NCBI GenBank assembly: GCA_928212115.1 | Contig: CAKMRJ010003334.1 | Location: 28,948,155-29,012,154 of the forward strand | Reading direction: 5' to 3' | DNA length: 64,000 nucleotides | Origin: Lactuca virosa | Lineage: Eukaryota > Streptophyta > Magnoliopsida > Asterales > Asteraceae | Shown here: positions 23,660-35,020 of the stretch, one piece after another | Layout of the letters: each line of letters starts with the position of its first letter | How positions within the stretch are numbered: the stretch's first letter is position 1 | Position numbers and translations under genes: made by a program | Notes under the pieces: generated by a model | Told to the model about the DNA's origin: nothing | The model's input: the letters and a program-made list of their open reading frames with translations, nothing else | Databases searched by the model: none

Positions 23660-24010
23660 ATGTCTGGTCTAGACATTTATGATCTTCCCAAATCTCTTGA
23701 AACAAGCTTTCCTAAATGAAGATGATGTCCCATGGATATCATACTTCTTTCACCTCCTCCAATTATTCTCCCTAACCCACAAGTTCCTAAAAAGTTTAAG
23801 GTCACTCAAGCCCTATTGGCAAGGCAAGGTCTAGGCGTGATCACATCTTGGAGATGTAGTCACATATTGACAAGCCGGGAGAGTTGGGTGTCAAAGTCTT
23901 GAGAAAGTTGGTGGCTCAACTACTTTCTAAGTCACATAGTGAGTTCTTTTGGGAATCCTATGAAACAGACTAAGACAAGACCCTTAATGATCTTATCTAT
24001 TTGCTAAGAT
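23660..24010 (+). pseudogene. Element D degenerate copia gag
   Basis: ATG at 23,660 opens MSGLDIYDLPKSLETSFPK and then TGA at 23,717. Further on, about 23,820-24,005 in mixed frames resembles the copia gag stretch of the HVLEMK...LSKSHSEFFWESYE type. Multiple stops and shifts. The product would be 19 residues, so no functional gag. Confidence 0.65.
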
Positions 24011-27000
24011 CAACTTCCTAAAACGCTATGGACATTGACAATGATGACATTGGATATCCAGTAAAGCTCTCTCTTCCCAATGGAAAGGGATCGGCCATAG
24101 TCAACTCGGTTGACCCAATGGTAAAGAGAGAGGCGAAGTCTGAGATAGTCCCATTATCAAGGGTCCATAGGTAACTATTGCCAAAGGAAGGGGCATTGGT
24201 TACGAAGCTGCCAAATTTACCCAAGGATGTTAAAGTCAATAAGTTTGGCTCTACTTCAGGTAAAGTCCATTGTCTAACTCTATTAAGTACATGCTGATTC
24301 TGATCGCGAAGATGGATTTCAATCGCATGGTTCGGTGATCAGAATTTTGGGCTATTACTTAAGAGTTATGATATTTATATTGCTTAGGAATAGATAACAA
24401 CAAGGTTTTCATATGGATTGTAAGGATAAGTTTTTCCGCAAAGTTTTAAAATAAAAGAAAAAGGTTTTGATTTTATTTATTTTAAGTATCCTTACAATGG
24501 CATTTGTGAAAAGTTGTTGCTTATAAGATTCCATTGATAGCAATATTGGAAAAATGGATTTGATTCTTTCGGTTGTGGTAGTGTCTAATATTACCAAATA
24601 AGGAAAGATTCTCATCACCCAAGGTTCAATTGGACCGAAACTTGGAATCATGCAAGTTGTATAGTATGATGAATGAGAACTTTCAGCTTGGAAAATTAAG
24701 ACTAATTCCTTATGTGAATAAGGAAAGGACTAAGGGATCGAGTACACATTCTTGTGCACTGGTCAAGTCCACCACAAAAGATCAAGAAGACTATTCGTCA
24801 TGATTTACTTAAGTTCAGTAAATATGGTTATACTTATAAGTTTAAGTATAAGTCTGTAGCATTGGAGAAGTTTCAATGTGAGACAGAACGAATAAGAAGA
24901 ATCAAAGTATGGCAGAAAGATAAAAGTTTCTCAAATCTGAAAAGATGGGAGAGTACTTTAGTATCATGTTTATGATCATCTTAATGATTAAGATACCATA
25001 TCACAATTGGTCCTCTAAAGTCATCTTAGTGCATTCTTATGACTAAGAAGAGGAGTCATGAATTGTTGAAATGGTTAAATCAAAAAGATGAGTCATACTT
25101 CGTTCCAAAACAATTCTTAGAGTCATACTCCAAGATTGTAACTTGAGTGACATATCTTAAAGAGGGTTTGTTAACACTAGTCAAATGTAAGAGTAAAAGG
25201 TTATCTACTCTTGTACATTTGAAATTGGTAAGTTGTGATGTTTTGGATAAAACAGAGACCAACTTAGGCCAATTGTGTAAAGTGTTAGTCTTGATAAAGA
25301 ATCCGCACTATCTCTTAATATTTGACAAGGGAGTCTTATATGTCAAGAGGATAGTGGGAGTCTTAAAGCTCTTGAAAGTTTCAAGACTTAATCAAGAATA
25401 AAACCTAAAGTCCTTCACTAGCACACGACTTGAGGTTTATAACCTATCGTGTTGAAAATTTTGTGCCTATTCAAGTTGGCTTTGCATAGGAGTTCTGAGA
25501 GTTCTCAATTGGTTGCACAACTACTTGGAAGCAATGGCAGGCACCTGAGCTGCCAAATGGCAAGAATTTAAGATTGCACAAGTTTAATCAATATGAGTTT
25601 GGATTTGTCACTAACCTTGTCTTGTGATTATGGTTTTGACAAATTCACATGGATAAGAGCACATACACTATTAAATCTAAGTGTCATAAGGTTTCTCTCC
25701 GATTCATGAAAATGATGGTGAGGAAACACTTTCACTAAGTAGATTTTAGCTAGATAGCAATTGTGATATTTGCATTCTCAAAGTCGTTAGTGGAGCGTGT
25801 GTGGTTTACCGGCACACTAACATGGACTTGTGAGAAGTGGCAAAGGTCTAAACAATTGAGACTATGATTACGGCATCCCTTTTCATAGTTCTAAAATTGT
25901 TTAGACACACATGTGAGCTATCTAAGAGAGGTGTATGATTTTGATAAAGTTTTATCAAAACAATCTAGTATCAGAAATCTGAACTTTGGTAAGAAAGTCA
26001 GCTGATTTCTGAGTACATGTCAAAGCTAGTGGGAGCATAAGTGTTATGCTAATAATCATCATGTTAGTGGGAGCATGATAATTATGACAAAGGTTGCAAG
26101 TTAGCAATGTTAATTATAGAAAACAAAAGTTTCCATTCGTGAGGTTGCAGGGGTTGAAAAAGTTGTTTTGCTATAATTAAGGGAGAGGAAATTATACTTC
26201 ATTTCAATTCTAAAAGCTTAGATTGAGATTTTAATCATATTTAATCAAGGATATATATATATATATATGAATTTCATGTTGGAATGGCTCAACATAAGGA
26301 AATTCTATACATGGGTCCATTATTTGCGTTCTAAAATTCGATTATGATTACGGCATCCCTTTTCATAATCTGAATTTTGAGAACTTGGCAAATTGAAATG
26401 GAAATATTATAGCAAAAGACTGGTTTAGTCTTTATGTGAGACATCATGAATCGTGTCCCATATGCTTCGGATATAGGATCGATTACATGTGCTATATTCA
26501 TCCTTTCTAAAATTTTCCAAATGCCTGGGGCATTATGAAGGGAAAAGGTCTAGAATTGGATATGACTAAAATGATTAAGCAATTGTCGAGGACAATCTAA
26601 GGTTTACCAAAGATTGGTTGCTCAAGGACAGTTGGAAGTATAATGTTAATTCTGGAAGGACCATATTGACATAATCTGTAAGGAGGCAACTCTTGTTCAG
26701 AAGTGATAGTCAAAATGGAATATGGAAATGTTTCAAAGTTAGAAATTATTCAATCTGTGTAAGATTAGGAAACTTAATGAAAGAAGGATGTTTCCAAGGA
26801 GCTGATCTCCTTTGGAATGCTCTGTAATGATTGTTGTCAAGTCTTTCTGACTTCGTGCATAATCATTAAGAGGATCAATGCATATAAGTTTAGAATCTAA
26901 CAGATTTCAGTAAATGGCATGAATTTGGAATTCTTGCATTTGCAGTAAGGATTTGGGACTGTGAAAAGAGGATCATTGGAGTGATGTTCAATTGATCTAT

Positions 27001-28013
27001 TTTACAAAGTAAAGATCATAGACAAACATAGTATGCATACTTGGTGTATGGCATGACTAGTGTTTAGAAAACATAGTGTACATGCTTGGAGCATGGGACA
27101 ACTATTGTTTTAAATTCAAGTATAAAGTTGATAAAACCGAAACAATGAATAATGAGTAATCAGTATGGTGATAAATAAAAGTGTTTATTTATATTCATAG
27201 GGTTTGATACCATATTTGATTCATTTATTCTTGTGTTTCACTTTGCATGTTTTGACTTCCAGAATAACTAAGTCGCTCTTCCTGAATGATTAAGTTATTC
27301 AAACCATCCACAGTCGGTCATATGTTGGAAGTAGATATGAATCAAGACTGTCATGGTTGGTTTGTAGAGGTCCAAGTTGGTGGACAAAGTGGTGCTACAA
27401 CACTCATGAGTGCTCATAAGTTCTGAGTATTGGATTCAACCCGCGCTCATTTGAATCACTTCATGGATTTTATCACGAGTGATCATGAGACGATAATATC
27501 TTATATTCTTCAAACCTAGAGATATGAGTTGTTACTATGAGTTGGTTATACATTGATTGCACGAAAACGCATTGGTAACTCGATGTTATAAAACGTGCCT
27601 TTGTGTATGATTCAATAAGTAGTAGAACAAGCCATATGAGTCGAAGTTTATCCATTCCTTTTACCTTCGGGATAAAAGCGATATCTGTGGGCCCCTCGAT
27701 GATTTAAAGATGATACATGTGAGTGCTTGGCCAAGCCAGGACTGATTTGATTTGTTCAATCAGTCAGTCATCATGAATCAGAAATCGGGAAACAACAAAT
27801 GGACAGAGAGAATGATTGATAATCCATGTCTCAGTCCATATGATATCTAGAATGGAGGAATATATGATCCCTTATCTAATGGACAAGTCATTGACAAAGG
27901 TCAGAGTTCATCGACAAGGTCAGAGTTCGACAGAAGCTTTTGAGAGCTACGATTGCTGATCGGTTCCTGAAGTCATACGCAATAATAGTTTTAGACTTAT
28001 CCAAGTGGGAGAC
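24011..28013 (+). other. Element D non-coding interior with RNase H trace
   Basis: No frame above about 84 codons. Around 26,446 a stretch begins MNRVPYASDIGSITCAI, recognisable as copia RNase H start (VPYASAIGS type), followed by breaks. GATTACGGCATCCC occurs at about 23,544, 25,867 and 26,346, and a third GTGTGGTTTACCGGCACAC word at about 25,800. Confidence 0.65.
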
Positions 28014-28766
28014 TGTTGGATTAATGTCTAAGTCCATAACTATAATTGGTAAGACTTGACCCGACCCGGCATGGTCCATTTGGGTTGCATGGCATCATGC
28101 ATTTGGATAGACTATAATGAGAGAAATAACACTTAAGGTTGGTTAATATATTATAAGTTCTAATATATTAATAAGGTTATTTAATTAGTATTGATCAAGA
28201 ATTAATTTGGAATTAATTAAGTGATCAAAAGGAGACTAATTACATATATGGGTTGATTGTGTAAATCATTCATTCTTATATATGTGGGCTTGTGATCCAA
28301 GATTCCTTATGTTGGACTAAGTCCATGGGGTGACCCATGGATACTCCATGGAGGTTAAAATCCATGGAGCATAAGGAATGGGTAAAGTTATGAGTTACAT
28401 GGTGTAACCCTAATAGCCACCATATAAAAGAATCCCATGGCTCAAGAAATCGTGCACTAATGTGTGAGTGTGAGGGCTAGACGATTTCAATGAGTGTTCA
28501 AGTTTCTCTCAAGTTATTCCAAGTGTATTTGGTGTTGTGTGAACCATTTGAGGTGTCACACTTGGGGCACTAGGCACTCAAGCTTCATGAAGACATTCTA
28601 CATCAAAGAGGTATGTATTCTATCTTGTTATATGTATTATTTTGTATGCTAGATTAGGATAATACCTTGGATGTTCATAATTGTATGTATAATAGAGAAA
28701 ACATAGATCCAAGGTATTTAGGGTTGCATGTACACTTAGGAGTGTTAGAATGCTCATAACCCAACA
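28014..28766 (+). repeat. Element D 3' LTR
   Basis: Same length and ends as the 5' LTR. Preceded by a purine-rich AAGTGGGAGAC tract (PPT) ending at 28,013. Confidence 0.95.
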
Positions 28767-30219
28767 CACATAACACAAGACATGCTTGAATCACAAAGAC
28801 ATCAAGCACCGTGAACTACTGCATCAGACCGAAGTCCGCAACTACTGCTAACTAAATGGGCCGGCATTATGGCCGTAGACCCATTTCTACTGGAAGGAAA
28901 CTCACCTGTACTGTTGAACTCTGCTGATATTCCTCTGGCTGCTAATCGACTATTCTCTGAAGCGCTGCCCTCCTAGCTCACCGAGCTACCAACACCAAAT
29001 AATAGAACTTAGCCTAAACTGTCCTCCAGAGGTCAACTAAGTCAACTCTGGTCAAGGTCCTGGTCAAAGTCAACCTTCCAGTTGACTCGACTCGCCGAGT
29101 TGTTCTACCAACTCTCCGAGTCCATGCTCCTCAAATCCCAAACAACCCCGACTCCACTCGTCGAGTCTAGCGAGAACTCGACGAGTTCTCCTTCATCTAA
29201 CACTTCGGGACTATCTTCAACCGACTCGCCGAGTTGTTCTACAACTCGCCGAGTCCATCTTCATCGGCTAAGGAGATTGCCTTGGACTCGTCGAGTTCCT
29301 CCTTGAACTCGTCGAGTACCATGATCTTCATGCCCATCACGGGCACAGACTGTACGAGTCCTTCTCTAACCCCACTCACTGATCCGACTCATAAACATAA
29401 GGGTTTGGGTTTTGCGACCCGACTCACCGAGTCCATGAGCTGACTCGCCGAGTCCTCCTTGTGACAACTCTATTCTGTCGATTTCAGTCTATTCCAACAC
29501 TTCCAATTCATAGATCTGGACTCCTTATGCTAGCATTGCACGTAAAGTTGCTAACTTTACGTGCATGCAAGGTGTTATGAGGCTAGAACACCCTAATCTA
29601 AACTACAAAGGAGGTCTAAGTCATGAAAGGAAGCCATAGTTGAGTAAAGCTTCTCACTCAGAGCTTCTAGAGCTCAGAAATGCTCAGATCTAATCTCTAT
29701 TCGTCCTCAAAGGCTCAATACTCGGGTTGGCCTTGGAAATGGTCCCAAAAGTAACAAGATACTAGCAAAGAAGGGGATCTAGATGATTAATAGCCAAGGT
29801 ATGAGCTTCATACCTTCAAATGATCTGAGATGACACCCAAACTCTGGATCTATACTCCTTTCCTTGCTCCTTTCTCCTTCAACCTTCAAGATGCACTCAA
29901 AAGGGACCTTAATCTTCTTACATAAGCTCAAGAACGAAGTTGGGTGGCTAGGGTTTCGTCTCTGGACAATGGAGGCTGCAAATGAAACCCTAGAAATGAG
30001 AATGAGATGCTTAAATAGGGTGCCAAGTCCCGAAATTAGGGTTTCCCAACCCAGACCAGACTCGCCGAGTCAGTCTCCCCGACTCGCCGAGTCGGTCACT
30101 TAATCTGCGACACAGGTCACGCTCCGACTCGTCGAGTTCCTCCTTGGACTCGACGAGTTGACTCCTTTGACTTGGGGCTTTTCTTTCCTTTCCTGGTCTT
30201 CCTGATTCTGGGTGTTACA
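28767..30219 (-). repeat. Element C 3' LTR, part right of element D
   Basis: Resumes with the second CACAT copy and matches 35,648-37,101, with the palindrome array at 29,090-29,460 and 30,060-30,160. It ends GGGTGTTACA before the PPT. Confidence 0.9.
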
Positions 30220-30824
30220 ACTCTCCTCCACTTAAACTAGACTTTGTCCTCGAAGTCCGCTACGTCCAACTGTTCTGCAATCTGCTTTCAACACTGCTGC
30301 CGGAAGAGTCTAACTCCCGCTGGCCACTTCCATTGACCTTTCACCCGGTCATTTAGACTAAAACTAATCATCGCAGATAACAATCCTCAAGTGCACTCTA
30401 ATTCTCAACAATCTTGAGAACACATCTTACCCAACTGTCCATCCATCTGGTACTCCCCGAGTACTTATGATGAACATCCTAGGTGCTCACCCTCTTTTCC
30501 TTGCGCGTTTTCTGGCTTCCCCAAGGCAACTCCCCATAACTAACCATCTCCCCTGCCATTACGAAGAACATACCTTTCACGCTATCCATTACTCCAGCCA
30601 TTTAAATTAGATTCCATCCTCGAAATCATTCCTTACCATTCCTTACATGCTAACTACTCCAGATTCCCACTAGAACAACATAATTCACAGATCCACTTAT
30701 CCCTGCGATCCACTTATACTTGGCCATAACTCAGATAATCGTGCTATGAGTGACTTGCCACTCCCTAGGCTATCCATGAAAATCCAAAATACCATTACCG
30801 CCGGAGACCCAACACTGTCTGAAA

Positions 30825-30965
30825 CACTGATCTGCCTGGAAACACTGAACCGCCTGGAACACTGATTGCCTGAAACACTGAACTGCCTGAACACTGAACT
30901 GCCTGAACACTGATTGCCTGAAACACTGAACTGCCTTAACACTGAACTGCCTGAAACAGCATGCT
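30825..30965. repeat. short decaying tandem repeat in element C
   Basis: Repeated AACACTGAACTGCCTGAAAC-like units of about 16-20 bp with indels. The frame across it (30,697-30,942) is an artefact. Confidence 0.75.
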
Positions 30966-31414
30966 GCTACATGGCTGCTTTTCCAACATCTCTCGAGACC
31001 TTCCTGGTCTCAATTCATTCGTCAGCCATCTGAAATATCGGGTTCCAACCCGACTGCGGAGCCAAAGGACTCCCTATTTTAGTCGCCTCACACGACCTCC
31101 GAACAAAAACCCTCTCTGGAACTAGTTGCCACTAGTTATCATGTCACTGAGACTCTAACAACCTCCTGATCCAACCGATCGGGTACGTGGGTCGAATCCT
31201 GATGTTACCAAACCACGGCTAAACGTGACTGCTTTATGACCAATTGTAGCCTTATGTCATAAATGACCTTAAGCCGTCCACTGCTTCCTTGCTCTCATAG
31301 CTGTAGTGGCGCTTCTACAGTCTCATATCTGGCTTAACCAGATCTAACCCGAAATGGTGGGTTCTACTGACCTTCTCGCGTCCTAACCACGGACTCGCGC
31401 TGTCTACTAACCTA

Positions 31415-31575
31415 GTGAATGCTACGGCTACACCCGCAGACTTACAACACTCTAACACTATCTGACTGCTAGTGAATGCTACGGCTACACCCGCAGACTT
31501 ACAACACTCTAACACTATCTGACTGCTAGTGAATGCTACGGCTACACCCGCAGACTTACAACACTCTAACACTAT
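31415..31575. repeat. 57-bp tandem repeat
   Basis: Nearly three identical copies of a unit starting GTGAATGCTACGGCTACACC at 31,415, 31,472 and 31,529. The matching region of element A (47,630-47,840) has four diverged copies on the opposite strand. Confidence 0.9.
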
Positions 31576-31798
31576 CCTCAAATCATACAACTGCCTGGGC
31601 TGTCTCCCTTTCTGACAAGGATGCGAAACTTATCCCAGTTTCAAAACTACTCCGACCTCTAAATCCTCGGATGATTCTCCCCTACTTTGATTCAACTAAC
31701 GTCTTACAGCACACAATACTGGAAGGATTCTCAATCCTTCTTACCATTCTATGCGCAATCTGCTGAAAACCACGCTTACCATTGCTAGTGTGCCAATA

Positions 31799-31993
31799 CT
31801 AACCAGTCCAAAAGGTCACACCACTTCCAAGGATCCAGATACATCTCCGGTAATAACCCGCTAAACCCAGGAAGTTCCGAATCCCAATTGGAGACCTCGG
31901 AAACTCCCATTGCATCACGGCTTCTATCTTAGCCGGAACGACTAGAATACCCTTCTGATTGACAAGGTACCCAAGCAATTTCACCTCGCACAA
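31799..31993 (-). pseudogene. gypsy RT/RNase H fragment in element C
   Basis: 64 codons including LGYLVNQKGILV, PAKIEAVMQWEFPRSP and NFLGLAGYYRR, the conserved stretch between RT and RNase H of Ty3/gypsy pol. It is the only pol trace in the A/B/C set and shows that the family derives from an autonomous gypsy element by internal deletion. Confidence 0.88.
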
Positions 31994-32350
31994 CCAGAAC
32001 TCACATTTGGAGTACTTTGCAAAAAGTCACTCCCTCCTCACAGTCTCTAGCACCTCTCTCAGGTGCTCCCCGTGTTGGAATATAACCCACCTATACCCGA
32101 AAAACACCTTCCCGAAGGTAGTGAGATGCTACCGAGTCTCACACATACTTGCTACCGCTACTGCATCCGAAGTAACCTGCTCTATAGGTGATGTCCTCCA
32201 ACTATCATTCTAAAATCCAAGATATGCAGATAGCATATCACTCAATCGCAAGCAGGCCACAAAATTCCGAAGTATCATTATCATTACCGATGCAGAACCT
32301 TAACAATAGAATTATTACAAAAGGGAGAATTCAAACGACATACCTGCGAT

Positions 32351-32950
32351 CTAGTGCGGCTCGATCTTGACTTCCTGCGGAACAATGGGCGCCTGAACCT
32401 GGACTCTCTCCACCACCAAAACAGGACAGGAAGACTTGAAATGACCAGGCTGGTGGCAATGAAAACATATCTGATCCTTCTTACAATCCCGATACACATG
32501 CCCCCTTTCCCCGCAATTGAAACACTTGAACTTGTGACAAGCAAACCCATGAGTTCCTCCATACTTACCACACACCTCAAGGTCTTCCCGATTTCCAACA
32601 CCCAAGTCAGCTGAGTATGACTCTTCACTTCTTCCCAATTGTCCTGAAATAAGTGATTGCTTCCTTTTACCGCACTGCCCATCCAAACCAATCTCCTTCT
32701 CCCGAGCTACCCCGACTACCTCATTAATCGATTGAGTAGTCGCTAACTGAACCTGAAGCTTAGCTGCTAGCCCAATATTGTCGGGTAGTTCTTCGCGTAC
32801 TGCTCGCGACTACACTGCAGACAACTGAAAAGCCCTGCTTCCCACCGCGGGCGCCTCTACCCGGCCCTGACGGCTGTCGGTGCTCCTCAAAGTGGCAGGG
32901 ACAGGTGATATCATCTGTACTGCCGGAAACAAACTCGGACATTGGGCCTT
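32351..32950 (-). pseudogene. Element C second zinc-knuckle module, like the B protein C-terminus
   Basis: After a frame change the minus strand reads a block homologous to the B protein (SRAVREELPDN near 32,805, VVGVAREKEIGLD near 32,695). A 111-codon frame from 32,686 then ends in CGKYGGTHGFACH, CFNCGERGHVYRDC and CFHCHQPGHFKSSC. The first Cys unit has lost one Cys (CGKY). So C carries both the A-type capsid plus knuckles and the B-type C-terminal module. Confidence 0.8.
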
Positions 32951-33262
32951 CTAGTGGCCCCACTGACTACAAAGGAAACATATCAGATATGACCCCTTAG
33001 TGGTGGTAACAGTACAATCTCTGCTAAAATGACCAGTCCGGCCGCACCGGAAACAGCCAGAATCACCACCACTACCACTCCTACACGCACCCTCGTCCGT
33101 CCTGCCCGACTTTCCGCATCGGCTGCGGCTCTGATGATCCCTCGATCTCGAATCTGACCCCTTGGGCCTTTTGCCCGAACCCGTGGTTACCTGAACCTCT
33201 TCCGGCTTCCTCTTCTTGATCTGCTCCAGATCAATCTCCCTCTCTCTGGCCCGAGCAATCAT
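32951..33262 (-). pseudogene. Element C gag, first zinc-knuckle segment
   Basis: Same frame as the capsid segment after its stop. A charged basic stretch (AREREIDLEQIKKRKPEE) is followed by CFRCGRTGHFSRDC, an intact CCHC knuckle, and then CFLCSQWGH before a stop where A continues to its final Cys. The first CGKC motif of A is altered to CGKS. Confidence 0.8.
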
Positions 33263-33277
33263 GTCCTCCAGCGTTTT

Positions 33278-33991
33278 TCAGTTGGACCTGCTCACAAACT
33301 GCCTGATGTCATATCTCAGCATTTCATGATATCGAGCTTTCTTCATCTTCTCGTCCGCCACATCCTGCGGAACCAAGAGAGCCCTCTCCCTGAACTTGGT
33401 GGTGATCTCCGCCACCGTCTCAGTAGTCTGCTGAAGATCCTGGAACTCTCGTGCCAACTGCTGCACCTCAATAGCTGGTGCAAACTCAGCCCTGAACCTA
33501 GCTGAGAAATCACTCCATGACATCGCTTCCAACGCGGTATCATCCCCCAAGGCATGAACAACCTCCTCCCACCAATCCCGCGCTCTGCCCTTCAGAAGAC
33601 AGGAGGCGAGACTGACCTTGTCCCCCTCGGGACACTGGATCGCGCGGAAAGCTTTGGCAACATCTGCCAACCATCTGCTGCTAGCAATGGGGTCCCTATC
33701 CCCATGATAATCTGGTGCTCCACAAGCATTAAACTCTCGAAATGTTAACGTACGCGCTCCTAGCAAAGCCATCATCTCTACGCGAAAGGCTTCAAGCCTC
33801 TCATCCAAAATCTATAGTATACCCTCCTTGACCATGCCAAAGATCACATGAGACTGGTTTAAGATACTGCGCGTGATCTCAGCTGATACAAACTCTCTCA
33901 TACGCTCCTCGAGCTGCTCGGTCCCTAAACCCGAGCTTGATCCCTCTCTGGCACCTGATCTGCCCACTGGCCTTTCACGCAACGTTACCAT
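33278..33991 (-). pseudogene. Element C gag (capsid region) with premature stops
   Basis: Native start ATG at 33,991 (MVTLRERPVG). A TAG at 33,812-33,814 interrupts the N-terminal domain. The frame reopens at 33,808 and gives a 176-codon Retrotrans_gag core closely matching element A (APDYHGDRDPI, CPEGDKVSLASCLLKG, WWEEV, QDLQQTTETVAEI). A TGA just after FVSRS (where A has Cys) ends it at about 33,278. Dead by two in-frame stops. Confidence 0.85.
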
Positions 33992-35020
33992 GCTGAAAGC
34001 ATATTACAATAACTATCAAAATACACTTCATTGTTGAGGGATTACACATACACACTACAAGTTTCCTGGCTTTGTCTTGGCCCCTCTTGAATCGAGTACG
34101 GATCCTCTGCTTTCAGTAGTACGGGCCCATACTACCTTCCACATCTATCTGTACTTTCTTCAAGAACTGCCTTGACTCTACCAAGTCCCTTCTACTGCTA
34201 CTGATCTCTGCTACTCTCATCCTAGGCTTGCCCTAGGGAAAATCTCTGACTCCACCCAAACCAATCCTCAGCTGCTGAAGGCCTCCTTGTAATGCCAATT
34301 AGCCATCACCTGAATACCATCACATGTGACGAGGCTCAGATAATCCTTCGAGTAAAAGACTCGTCCCTACAACGGTTTGACTCAGACGAGAGATGCGCAA
34401 TAGGTCCAAATCCAGCACTATGAGATTATTCAACCCTGATCACATGTGACGTGACGTATTCACCTGATGGCTAACTCCCATCACTCAGAGTCCTACAAAG
34501 CACAAAGCAAGCAGCATTCGGACACAGGAAACTACTCAAGCAAATCTATTCTCATAACGAGAAACTGTACTAACATACAATGCTAAGCTCATACTATCAA
34601 GCATAACCTAAACAGGCTATCCTACTACTGTCTACTCAATACTAGCATGCAATTCTCATAAAGCTGAAACACATATAGCACGCACATAAGGCATCCTCCT
34701 AGATCCTTAGTCCTATTCTAGTATGCTGTCCTACTGAAACTGAAACTGATAATCATAACATAAACTTGTATGGGTAATTTGGGAATATTTACTTGAGCTC
34801 GGCTGATTGCATGCACCACACCCTTTTCTCTTTTCAAAATTCTTTTCGCTTTTTCTAAAACTCTTTTCTTTATACTTTTTCTAAAATTCGTTTTCTTTTC
34901 TCAATATCCTTTTGTAAACATGGTTTTTCTCTTGAAAACTTTATACCACTTCCTTAGTTTGAGTTCAGACACACCCGGAAGTGTGCCCGAATCCCTTAAA
35001 CCAAGGCTCTGATACCAAAT
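33992..35020 (-). other. Element C leader and PBS
   Basis: Untranslated region with a polypyrimidine tract (34,820-34,940) and the PBS (plus strand GGCTCTGATACCA at about 35,005-35,017). Related to the leaders of A and B. Confidence 0.65.

Larger units (their letters stand above)
21268..28766 (+). mobile_element. Element D: young non-autonomous copia-derived LTR retrotransposon
   Basis: 7,499 bp with two 753-bp LTRs (21,268-22,020 and 28,014-28,766), PBS, PPT and an exact CACAT duplication. I count five differences between the LTRs (about 0.7%), so it inserted recently. The 6-kb interior has no long frame. It starts with a degenerate copia gag (ATG 23,660, stop after 19 codons) and later shows RNase H-like traces, so movement must have relied on proteins from a relative. 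Confidence 0.95.
30220..31798 (-). other. Element C untranslated 3' internal region
   Basis: PPT and about 1.5 kb without coding capacity apart from the two tandem repeats listed. Confidence 0.65.

Noticed and set aside
31315..31590. ORF with three copies of a 19-residue repeat
   Set aside because: It follows the 57-bp tandem in untranslated retroelement sequence.
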